The notes beneath the pieces were generated by a model, which worked only from the letters and a program-made list of their open reading frames with translations, was not told the DNA's origin and made no database searches. A stretch of DNA of 39,556 nucleotides from Pseudomonadota bacterium. GTDB taxonomy: Bacteria > Pseudomonadota > Gammaproteobacteria > Xanthomonadales > Xanthomonadaceae. Position 1 is the stretch's first letter. Each line of letters opens with the position of its first letter. The position numbers were made by a program, and so were the translations under genes. The stretch is taken from assembly GCA_023388355.1 (NCBI GenBank), contig JAEWGI010000034.1, positions 1 through 39,556 of the forward strand. The letters are read 5' to 3'. Below are positions 24,172 to 30,939 of the stretch, piece after piece.

Positions 24172-25179
24172 CTACAGTGCGCGCACGCCGCCGGGCACGA
24201 AGCCGGCCGCGGCCGTGCGCAGCGGATTGCGCAGCGGCGCGCCCAGCTCCGGCAGCTCGATCTCGAACACGTCGCCAGGCTCCGCGCGCACGCCGTCTGC
24301 GAAGCTGAGCGTGGCGGTGCCGAAGAAGTGCAGGTGCACGTCGCCCGGCCGCCGGTGCGCGGCGTACTTGAAGTGGTGGTACTCGAGATTTTCCAGCGAG
24401 TGGCACATGTTGGCCTCGCCGGTGAGGAAAGGCTTCTCCCAGACGACGGTGTCGCCGCGGCGCAGGCGGCTGGTGCCGCGCAGGTCGCGCGGCAGCTCGC
24501 CCGCGCGCAGCTCCGGGCCGATCGCGCAGGCGCGCAGCTTGGAGTGCGCCAGGTACAGATAGTTCCGGCGTTCGGTGACGTGGTCGGAGAACTCGTTGCC
24601 GATCGCGAAACCGAGCCGGTGCGGGGTGCCGTCGGGGCCGATCAGGTACAGGCCGACCAGCTCCGGCTCCTCGCCGCCGTCGAGCGCGAAGTCGGGCGAC
24701 TCCAGCGGCTGGCCAGGGGCGGCGAGAATCGAGCCGTCGCCCTTGTAGAACCACTCCGGCTGCGCGCCGGGCTGGCCGGGCTCGGGAATGCCGCCCTCCA
24801 CGCCCCACTGGAACATGCGCATCGAATCGGTGAGCGTGCCGTCGTCGGCCTGCTGCTGCAGCTTCTGGTGCATGGCGTCGCGCGCGGCGGCGCTGCCCAG
24901 GTGGGTCAGGCCGGTGCCGGTGACCAGGCAGTGGGCCGGGTCGGGATGGTGCAGCGGGCCGAGCACGCGCCCGGCCTGCAGCAGCGCGGCGTAGTCCAGG
25001 CGGGTGTCGCCCGGCGTGGCCTCCGCCTGAGCGGCGAGGCCGCGGCCCGCGGCGATCGCCGCGCCGGCCAGGGCGTACATGCCGTCGACGCCGTCGAGCA
25101 GGCGCGCCTGGCTGCCCGCGGCATCGACCACGCCCACCCGGATGTTTCCTGCGTCGTCGTTCAGCTGGATCAATCGCAT
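24172..25179 (-). CDS. araD1: 2-dehydro-3-deoxy-L-arabonate dehydratase, AraD1/GguC type (FAH superfamily)
   Basis: 335 residues. It resembles GguC/AraD1, the fumarylacetoacetate-hydrolase-fold enzymes that dehydrate 2-keto-3-deoxy-L-arabonate to alpha-ketoglutarate semialdehyde, replacing the unrelated DapA-type AraD. Visible segments are MRLIQLND at the start, VTGTGLTHLGSAAARDAMH, WFYKGDGSIL, the acidic stretch GGEEPELVGLYLI, FAIGNEFSDHVTERRNYLYLAHSKLRACAIGPEL with likely metal-site acids, and EKPFLTGEANMCHSLENLEYHHFKY. It is the first gene of the transporter operon. The 205 bases upstream contain two large palindromes. Confidence 0.87.
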   Translation of the reverse strand: MRLIQLNDDAGNIRVGVVDAAGSQARLLDGVDGMYALAGAAIAAGRGLAAQAEATPGDTRLDYAALLQAGRVLGPLHHPDPAHCLVTGTGLTHLGSAAARDAMHQKLQQQADDGTLTDSMRMFQWGVEGGIPEPGQPGAQPEWFYKGDGSILAAPGQPLESPDFALDGGEEPELVGLYLIGPDGTPHRLGFAIGNEFSDHVTERRNYLYLAHSKLRACAIGPELRAGELPRDLRGTSRLRRGDTVVWEKPFLTGEANMCHSLENLEYHHFKYAAHRRPGDVHLHFFGTATLSFADGVRAEPGDVFEIELPELGAPLRNPLRTAAAGFVPGGVRAL

Positions 25180-25225
25180 CTGCGCGCCCGTGGTCCCGGT
25201 GGTGTCGACCCCGCATTTTGCAGGG

Positions 25226-25275
25226 TGGATGGATATCCATCCAATTCATTCGGGCGAGAAATGGATATCCATTTC
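25226..25275. promoter_or_regulatory. Two 18-bp palindromic operators upstream of the araD1 operon
   Basis: Site A, TGGATGGATATCCATCCA (25226-25243), and site B, GAAATGGATATCCATTTC (25258-25275), are perfect palindromes sharing the 12-bp core ATGGATATCCAT. Their centres are exactly 32 bp apart, about three helical turns, so bound dimers would lie on the same face. They start 47 bases upstream of the araD1 ATG, in a short AT-rich patch of otherwise GC-rich DNA. They are probably operators for a regulator of the sugar operon; the nearby LysR protein is the obvious candidate, but LacI- or GntR-like repressors encoded elsewhere are not excluded. Confidence 0.75.
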
Positions 25276-25384
25276 CATATGACTAAGGGTTCCGTTCCTG
25301 CCCCGTGGCGATCGGCTGGGGATTTCGACCGAAGGGAGAAATCTCCCGGGCGGCGGCGGCAATCGACCGGCCTCCCCGCCGCGC

Positions 25385-26326
25385 TCAGTCGTGGAACGCC
25401 TCCACCACCTTGCGCCGGCCCAGCATGAACGCGTCGGCCACGTGCCGCAGCGGCGCCAGGTCCACGTCCGAGTGGCCTGCGCGCACGAGCTCCGCGAAGC
25501 GCCGGTAGAGCATCGGATACTCCTGCTCGGGCTCGGCGTGCACCAGCCGGCCATCCACCGCCAGCTTCGCCCCGCCCTCGGACAGCAGCACCTCGCCCGC
25601 GTCGGTCTCGACCACGATGTCCCAGGTCTGCCTGCCGGTCTGGCGCCAGTCGAACTCGGCCACCAGGTCCAGCCCCTCGGCATCGGTGAACCGGATCGTT
25701 GCGGCGATCGGCGCGGCGCGGTTGTCCGGGAATTCCAGCGTGGCTTCGGTGGCGAACACCGGCCGCGGCAGGATCCGGGTCACGATCGACAGCGCATTGA
25801 TGCCCGGATCGAACACGCCCAGGCCGCCCGGCTGCCAGATCCAGTCCTGCCCCGGATGCCACTGGCGCACGTCCTCCTTCCACGCCACCCGCATCGCGCC
25901 GATGCGGGTGGCGGCCAGGAACTGCCGGGTCGCCTCCACGGCCGGGGCGTAGCGCGAATGCCAGCTGGCGAACAGCGACACGCCGCTGGCCGCGGCGCGC
26001 GCCGCAAGGTCCTCGACCTCCGAGAGCGTGGCCCCCGGCGGCTTCTCCAGGAACACGTGCTTGCCGGCCTCCAGCGCCTTCACCGCGGCCGCGTAGCGGT
26101 ACTGCGGCGGCATGCACAGCGAGACCGCGTGGATCGACGGCATCGCCGCCAGCATCTCCTCGATGGTGCCGAAGTTGTCGATGCCCTCCACCCGCCCGTT
26201 GCGGCTGGCGGCCGCGACCAGCCGGAAGTCGGGATTGCCGGCCACGGCCGGGAGGTGCTGGTCGCGCACGATCTTGCCGATGCCGACGATGGCGAGGTTG
26301 ATGGGTGGCACGGGTGCGTTCTCCAT
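25385..26326 (-). CDS. Gfo/Idh/MocA-family sugar 1-dehydrogenase, probable L-arabinose (D-galactose) 1-dehydrogenase
   Basis: 313 residues. The N-terminal Rossmann fold INLAIVGIGKIVRDQHLPAV is followed by the family motif HVFLEKPPGAT with catalytic-type Lys95. GGLGVFDPGINALSI supplies Asp173 and Asn177 spaced as in characterised members. The sequence closely resembles the Gfo/Idh/MocA L-arabinose 1-dehydrogenases (Azospirillum type), which oxidise L-arabinose and D-galactose at C1 to the lactone with NAD(P). It is the first enzyme of the oxidative pathway encoded here. The ATG lies 74 bases after the aldose epimerase stop, so the two are probably co-transcribed, and 205 bases of operator-bearing DNA separate it from araD1. 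Confidence 0.87.
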   Translation of the reverse strand: MENAPVPPINLAIVGIGKIVRDQHLPAVAGNPDFRLVAAASRNGRVEGIDNFGTIEEMLAAMPSIHAVSLCMPPQYRYAAAVKALEAGKHVFLEKPPGATLSEVEDLAARAAASGVSLFASWHSRYAPAVEATRQFLAATRIGAMRVAWKEDVRQWHPGQDWIWQPGGLGVFDPGINALSIVTRILPRPVFATEATLEFPDNRAAPIAATIRFTDAEGLDLVAEFDWRQTGRQTWDIVVETDAGEVLLSEGGAKLAVDGRLVHAEPEQEYPMLYRRFAELVRAGHSDVDLAPLRHVADAFMLGRRKVVEAFHD

Positions 26327-26400
26327 GGAGTGGCGCGGGTTGGCGCGGACGCGCGCGCCACCTGCGAAGGGTTGCAGGACTGCGATGCCGGCCGACGACG

Positions 26401-27465
26401 TCAGGCGCGTTCGAACGCCGCCGCCACGGCATCCGGTGCAAGGCCGCGACCCGGACAGGCGAAGCGATACAGGATGTCACGCCGGTACGCGGTGCCCGGG
26501 CGCAGGATCGCATCCGGGAACGCAGGCCGGTTCGGCGCGTCCGGGAAATCCTGCGGCTCCAGGCACAGCCCGCGCCCCAGCCCCGGATGCTGGCGGTCGA
26601 GCCCCTGGCCGCCGTAGAGCTGCAGCGCGGGCGCTTCGCAGTCCAGGCGCATCGCCACCCCGCTGTGCGGCGAATACAGGGCCGCGGCGAACGCGTGCCC
26701 CGGCTGCAGCACCAGGCAGTGGTCGTAGCCGCCGCCGGCGCGCAGCTGCGGGTGTGCGGCGTCGAAGCGTTGGTCCAGGGTCGCAGGCGTGCGGAAGTCG
26801 AACGGCGTGCCGACCACCGGCGCGACGTCTCCCAGCGGGATCAGTTCGTCCGACACCGGCAGGAATCCCTCGACCGGCACCTGCAGCACCTGCGCCGACG
26901 CCGGCACCATCGGATCGCCGGCGAGATTGAAATAGGGGTGGTGGGTGGGATTGAACGGCGTCGGCGCGTCGCTGCTGGCCTCGAAGCACAGCCGCAGGCC
27001 GTCGCCCTCGATGCGGTAGGTCGCGCGCACGTCGAGGCTGCCCGGATAGCCCTCCTCGCCATCGGGCGAATGCAGGCCCAGCACCAGCTCGTCGCGCCGG
27101 TGCTCGAGCACCTTCCACAGCCGGCGCCCGAAGCCGAGCCTGCCGCCGTGCAGGTGGTTGCGCCCCTCGTTGGCCGCGAGCGCGTGTTCGCGTCCGTCGA
27201 GCGCGAAGCGCGCGCCGCCGATGCGGTTGCCGTAGCGCCCGACCAGGACGCCCAGGTAGGCGGGATCGTCGAAATACGCCTGCGCATCCGCCAGCCCCAG
27301 CACCACGCCGACGCGACCGCCCTCGGCCGGCACCTCCAGGCGCGCCAGGATGCCGCCCAGTTCGAGGATGTCCGCGCGCGCGCCGCCGTCGCCCTCCAGC
27401 CTGAAGGCGCGCACCTCGCGGCCGTCCCGCAGGCGACCGAACCGCCGACTTGTCTCCACGCGCAT
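26401..27465 (-). CDS. galM: Aldose 1-epimerase (mutarotase)
   Basis: 354 residues, close to the usual 340-350. It interconverts alpha and beta anomers of aldoses. Diagnostic segments are LVGRYGNRIGGARFALDG, NEGRNHLHGG with the first histidine, NPTHHPYFNLAG with the general-acid histidine, and CLEPQDFPDAPNRPAFP with the general-base glutamate. No signal peptide is seen, so it should be cytoplasmic and would feed the correct anomer to the 1-dehydrogenase encoded 74 bases downstream. The start MRVETSRRFG was chosen because the longer frame runs through the regulator promoter. It is divergent from the LysR gene. Confidence 0.92.
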   Translation of the reverse strand: MRVETSRRFGRLRDGREVRAFRLEGDGGARADILELGGILARLEVPAEGGRVGVVLGLADAQAYFDDPAYLGVLVGRYGNRIGGARFALDGREHALAANEGRNHLHGGRLGFGRRLWKVLEHRRDELVLGLHSPDGEEGYPGSLDVRATYRIEGDGLRLCFEASSDAPTPFNPTHHPYFNLAGDPMVPASAQVLQVPVEGFLPVSDELIPLGDVAPVVGTPFDFRTPATLDQRFDAAHPQLRAGGGYDHCLVLQPGHAFAAALYSPHSGVAMRLDCEAPALQLYGGQGLDRQHPGLGRGLCLEPQDFPDAPNRPAFPDAILRPGTAYRRDILYRFACPGRGLAPDAVAAAFERA

Positions 27466-27645
27466 CCGCTCCGGATCCGGCGCCAAGGCCGGGGCGCCGC
27501 AGCATAGGCGCGGCTGCGCGCGCGCGGCTATCCCGCATCTGGAATGGCAGCCGACCGGAATCGAATGCCTCGCACGGCATGGCGGTCGCCGTGCCGGTCC
27601 CGTGGCCGGGTTCATTGGCGGCGCGGCCGGTCCGCGGCTCGCCCA

Positions 27646-27697
27646 ATGGATATGCAAGAAGAGTGAAAGTGACGATAATCCATATCGATCAAGATAT
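27646..27697. promoter_or_regulatory. Operator-like sequences in the galM/lysR divergent region
   Basis: The 244-base gap between divergent galM and the LysR gene holds two motifs related to the araD1 operators. ATGGATATGCAA (27646-27657) matches 10 of 12 positions of the shared core. An inverted repeat ATATC-N6-GATAT (27682-27697) has the LysR-box layout and ends 12 bases before the GTG start of the regulator, a position suited to autoregulation. The short AT-rich stretch contrasts with its surroundings. The binding protein is inferred. Confidence 0.55.
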
Positions 27698-27709
27698 AGG
27701 CCACGTCCC

Positions 27710-28678
27710 GTGCCCAATCCGCCCTGGTTCGTCCGTGCCCGCCTGAAGACCCGCCAGCTGATGCTGCTGATCGCGATCGAGGAGCACGGCAACATCCACC
27801 GCGCGGCGGAATCGCTGAGCATGTCGCAGCCGGCGGCCTCGAAGCTGCTCAAGGACCTGGAGGAGCTGATCGGCGTGCCGCTGTTCGAGCGCCTGCCGCG
27901 CGGCATGCGCGCGACCTGGTACGGCGAGAGCATGATCCGGCACGCCCGCATCGCGCTGGCCAGCCTGGGCGAGGCCGGCGCCGAGATCGAGGCGCTCAAG
28001 GCCGGCCACGCCGGCACCGTGACCGTCGGCGCGATCGCCGGGCCGGCCATGACCCTCCTGCCACCCACGCTGGCGCGGCTGCACCGGGACCAGCCCGACC
28101 TGCGCGTGTCGCTGATGGTGGAAAGCAGCGACGTGCTGCTCGAACAGCTGGCGCAGAACCGCATCGACCTGATGATCGGCCGCCTGTTCCCGCGCCACGA
28201 TACGCGCAACCTGCAGTACGAGCCGCTGGCCGAGGAGGACGTGTGCGCGATCGCGCGCCCCGACCATCCGCTGCTGGCGGGCGGCCCTCCCGGCCTGTCT
28301 GAACTGGCGAAAGCCAGCTGGGTGGTGCCTCCGGAGGGCAGCGTGCTGCGCCATCGCTTCGAGCTGATGTTCCAGAACGCCGGCCTGCAGCCGCCGCGCC
28401 AGGTGATCGGAACCGCCGCGCTGGTGCTGGTGCCGCGCCTGCTGCAGGGCAGCGACCACCTGGCCGTGGTGCCGGTGGACGTGGCCCGCCACTACACCGG
28501 CTACGGGATGGTGAAGCAGCTGCCGGTGAATCTGTCGTGCCGGATGGACTCGTTCGGCTTCATCACCCGCACCGACTGGCTGCTTTCGCCCGGCGCGCGC
28601 ACGGTGCTCACCGCACTCAAGGACGTCGCGCAGCAGGTCTATGCGCCCGCGGCAAAGTCCACGCGCAAGGGCGGCTGA
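27710..28678 (+). CDS. LysR-type transcriptional regulator, GbpR-like
   Basis: 322 residues from a GTG (VPNPPWFVRARLKTRQ). The N-terminal winged helix-turn-helix is RQLMLLIAIEEHGNIHRAAESLSMSQPAASKLLKDLEELIGVPLFERLPRGM. The C-terminal effector domain begins GTVTVGAIAGPAMTLLPPTL and continues to near the end. It resembles GbpR-type regulators that control sugar uptake genes next to gguC homologues in Agrobacterium and relatives, which fits its place here. It is divergent from galM and followed 73 bases later by the GH97 gene. The effector is probably L-arabinose, D-galactose or a derivative. No in-frame ATG gives a complete HTH. Confidence 0.9.
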   Translation: MPNPPWFVRARLKTRQLMLLIAIEEHGNIHRAAESLSMSQPAASKLLKDLEELIGVPLFERLPRGMRATWYGESMIRHARIALASLGEAGAEIEALKAGHAGTVTVGAIAGPAMTLLPPTLARLHRDQPDLRVSLMVESSDVLLEQLAQNRIDLMIGRLFPRHDTRNLQYEPLAEEDVCAIARPDHPLLAGGPPGLSELAKASWVVPPEGSVLRHRFELMFQNAGLQPPRQVIGTAALVLVPRLLQGSDHLAVVPVDVARHYTGYGMVKQLPVNLSCRMDSFGFITRTDWLLSPGARTVLTALKDVAQQVYAPAAKSTRKGG

Positions 28679-28751
28679 GTCGGCTGTGCTTGCCCCCGAC
28701 AACCGTCACGCCACGCGCCGCGCGGATGCGGCGCCTACCGCGGGGGATTGC

Positions 28752-30761
28752 ATGAACACACTGCCGGCCCAACGTCCACCGCCCGGGATCCCGCTGGCCA
28801 GGCGCTTGCCGGGCATCGTCCCGCTTGCCATCGCCGCGCTGGCCGCCGTCCTGCTGCTTGCCGGCTGCGCGCCGGCGCAGGACCTCGCGCTGCAGAGCCC
28901 GGATGGCCGCATCTCGGCCGTCCTCGAACTCGACGGCCAGGGACAGTTGCTCTACTCGATCAGTCGCGACGGCGCCGTGGTGCTGCGGCGCTCGCGCATG
29001 GGGCTGGTGCTGGATGACCGCGACCTGGGCCGCGACCTGCGCACGCTGCAGGCCGATGCCGCGACCACGGTCGAAGACGCCTACAGCCTGGTGCAGGGCA
29101 AGCAGAAGGAGATCGCCTACCGGGCCCGCGAGCGGGTCTACCGGGCGACGAATTCGGATGGACAGGTCCTGCAGCTGACCCTGCGCGCCTCCGACGACGG
29201 CGTCGCCTTCCGCTACCGCGTGGACGCAGGCGCGCAGGACGACTACCGGCTCGAGGAGGAACTCACCAGCTTCGCCTTCGCCGGCGACAGCCGCGCCTGG
29301 CTGCAGCCGATGGCGGTGGCGCAGACCGGCTTCGCCAACACCAACCCGTCCTACGAGGAGTACTACCGGATGGACATCCCGGTCGGCGAACCCTCGCCGT
29401 CCGAGGCCGGCTGGGTGTTTCCGGCGCTGTTCCACACCGCCGGCGGCTGGGTGCTGCTCAGCGAAGGGGGCATGGACGGCCGCTACCACGCCTCCCGCCT
29501 GCAGGCGCAGTCGCCGGGCGGGGAATACGCCATCGGCGTCCCCGCCGCGCCCGAGACCTTCCCCGGCGGTGCCCTGACCGCGCAGGGCCAACTGCCGCTG
29601 GAGTCCCCCTGGCGGATCATCGCCATCGGCGACCTGCCCACCATCGTCGGCTCCACTCTGGGCACCGACCTGGCGGAACCGGCGGTGGCGCCGATGCCCT
29701 GGGTCCAGCCGGGCCTGGCCAGCTGGAGCTGGGCGCTGCTCAAGGACGACTCCGTCGACTACGCCACCCAGCAGCGCTTCGTCGACTACGCCGCCGCGAT
29801 GGGCTGGCCCTACACCCTGGTGGACGTGAACTGGGATCGCACCATCGGCTACGAGCGGATCGCCGAACTGGCCCGCTACGCCGCGTCGAAGAACGTGCGC
29901 CTGCTGCTCTGGTACAACTCCTCGGGCGACTGGAACCAGACCGTGTTCACCCCCAAGAGCGCCCTGCTCACCGCCGAGCAGCGCCGCGCCGAGTTCGCGC
30001 GCCTGCAGCAGATGGGAATCGCCGGGATCAAGGTCGATTTCTTCGCCGGCGACGGCCAGTCGATGATCGCCTACTACCGCGACATCCTGCGCGACGCGGC
30101 CGAGCACGAGCTGCTGGTGAACTTCCACGGCTCCACCCTGCCGCGCGGGCTGCAGCGCAGCTTCCCCAACCTGATGACCATGGAGTCGGTGCGCGGCCTG
30201 GAGTTCATCACCTTCGCCCAGGACAACGCCGACCCCGCGCCCGCGCACATGGCCATGCTGCCGTTCGCGCGCAACGTCTTCGACCCGATGGACTTCACCC
30301 CCACGGTCTTCGGCGACATCCCGGGCATCGAGCGCCGCACCCGCAACGGCTTCGAGCTGGCGCTGCCGGTGCTGTACCTGTCCGGCCTGCAGCATATCGG
30401 CGAGACCGACGAGGGCATGGCGCAGGTGCCCGCCCACGTGCGCGAGTACCTGATGGACATCCCCGTGCTCTGGGACGAAAGCCGCCTGCTGGACGGACAC
30501 CCGGGGCAGTTCGCGGTGGTCGCGCGCCGCAGCGGCGACACCTGGCACGTGGCCGGCATCAACGCCGGGGAGCAGGACCGGCAGCTGCAGCTGGACCTGT
30601 CGTTCATCGGCCCGCGCGCGGGCGAGATGATCGGCGACGGGGCAACGCCGCGCGAGTTCGCCCGCAGCGAGGTCCAGGCCGGCGGCACGGTGGCGGTGAC
30701 CGTCCGCGACCGCGGCGGCTTCGTCATGAAGTTCCCGGCACCGGCGAGCCCGCCGCACTGA
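28752..30761 (+). CDS. GH97-family glycoside hydrolase, lipoprotein, retaining type
   Basis: 669 residues. The N-terminus has a long basic/proline segment, a hydrophobic stretch and the lipobox LLLAGC with Cys39, so a membrane lipoprotein is expected. GH97 architecture is seen: an N-terminal beta-sandwich (LQSPDGRISAVLELDGQGQLLYSISRDG), then a TIM barrel (WSWALLKDDSVDYATQQRFVDYAAAMGWPYTLVDVNWD) and a C-terminal domain. GIKVDFFAGDGQ places Asp429 where retaining GH97 alpha-galactosidases have their nucleophile; MESVRGLE (Glu478/Glu484) supplies the acid/base region. Retaining GH97 enzymes act on alpha-galactosides or beta-L-arabinopyranosides, and context favours these over alpha-glucosides. 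It follows the LysR gene on the same strand. Confidence 0.89.
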   Translation: MNTLPAQRPPPGIPLARRLPGIVPLAIAALAAVLLLAGCAPAQDLALQSPDGRISAVLELDGQGQLLYSISRDGAVVLRRSRMGLVLDDRDLGRDLRTLQADAATTVEDAYSLVQGKQKEIAYRARERVYRATNSDGQVLQLTLRASDDGVAFRYRVDAGAQDDYRLEEELTSFAFAGDSRAWLQPMAVAQTGFANTNPSYEEYYRMDIPVGEPSPSEAGWVFPALFHTAGGWVLLSEGGMDGRYHASRLQAQSPGGEYAIGVPAAPETFPGGALTAQGQLPLESPWRIIAIGDLPTIVGSTLGTDLAEPAVAPMPWVQPGLASWSWALLKDDSVDYATQQRFVDYAAAMGWPYTLVDVNWDRTIGYERIAELARYAASKNVRLLLWYNSSGDWNQTVFTPKSALLTAEQRRAEFARLQQMGIAGIKVDFFAGDGQSMIAYYRDILRDAAEHELLVNFHGSTLPRGLQRSFPNLMTMESVRGLEFITFAQDNADPAPAHMAMLPFARNVFDPMDFTPTVFGDIPGIERRTRNGFELALPVLYLSGLQHIGETDEGMAQVPAHVREYLMDIPVLWDESRLLDGHPGQFAVVARRSGDTWHVAGINAGEQDRQLQLDLSFIGPRAGEMIGDGATPREFARSEVQAGGTVAVTVRDRGGFVMKFPAPASPPH

Positions 30762-30800
30762 TTCCCCGGACCGCCGCAGACGCCGCGGCCGGCCATTGCA

Positions 30801-30850
30801 ATACGCATATCGGTTGGCGCGCCTTTGTTATTTTTCTGACATATCCCGGG
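30801..30850 (+). promoter_or_regulatory. AT-rich promoter-like region before the aldonate dehydratase
   Basis: Between the GH97 stop (30761) and the dehydratase ATG (30940) lies an AT-rich patch (TTTGTTATTTTTCTGACATA) within GC-rich DNA. Two CATATC hexamers occur at 30806-30811 and 30840-30845, resembling the ATATC half-site seen before the regulator and in the araD1 palindromes. This suggests an independent, co-regulated promoter. No confident -35/-10 assignment was possible. Confidence 0.4.
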
Positions 30851-30939
30851 GCGGTAGCATCCTTCCGCAACCAGGTGTGCCGCACCGGGAATTTCCCCGG
30901 CGCGGCCACCGCTCCCACCCGGGCAGGGATCCCGAGCAC

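Noticed and set aside
25180..25384. Small ORF or RNA gene in the araD1 upstream region
   Set aside because: Only palindromes and promoter-like AT-rich sequence were seen; no ribosome site with a sustained frame.
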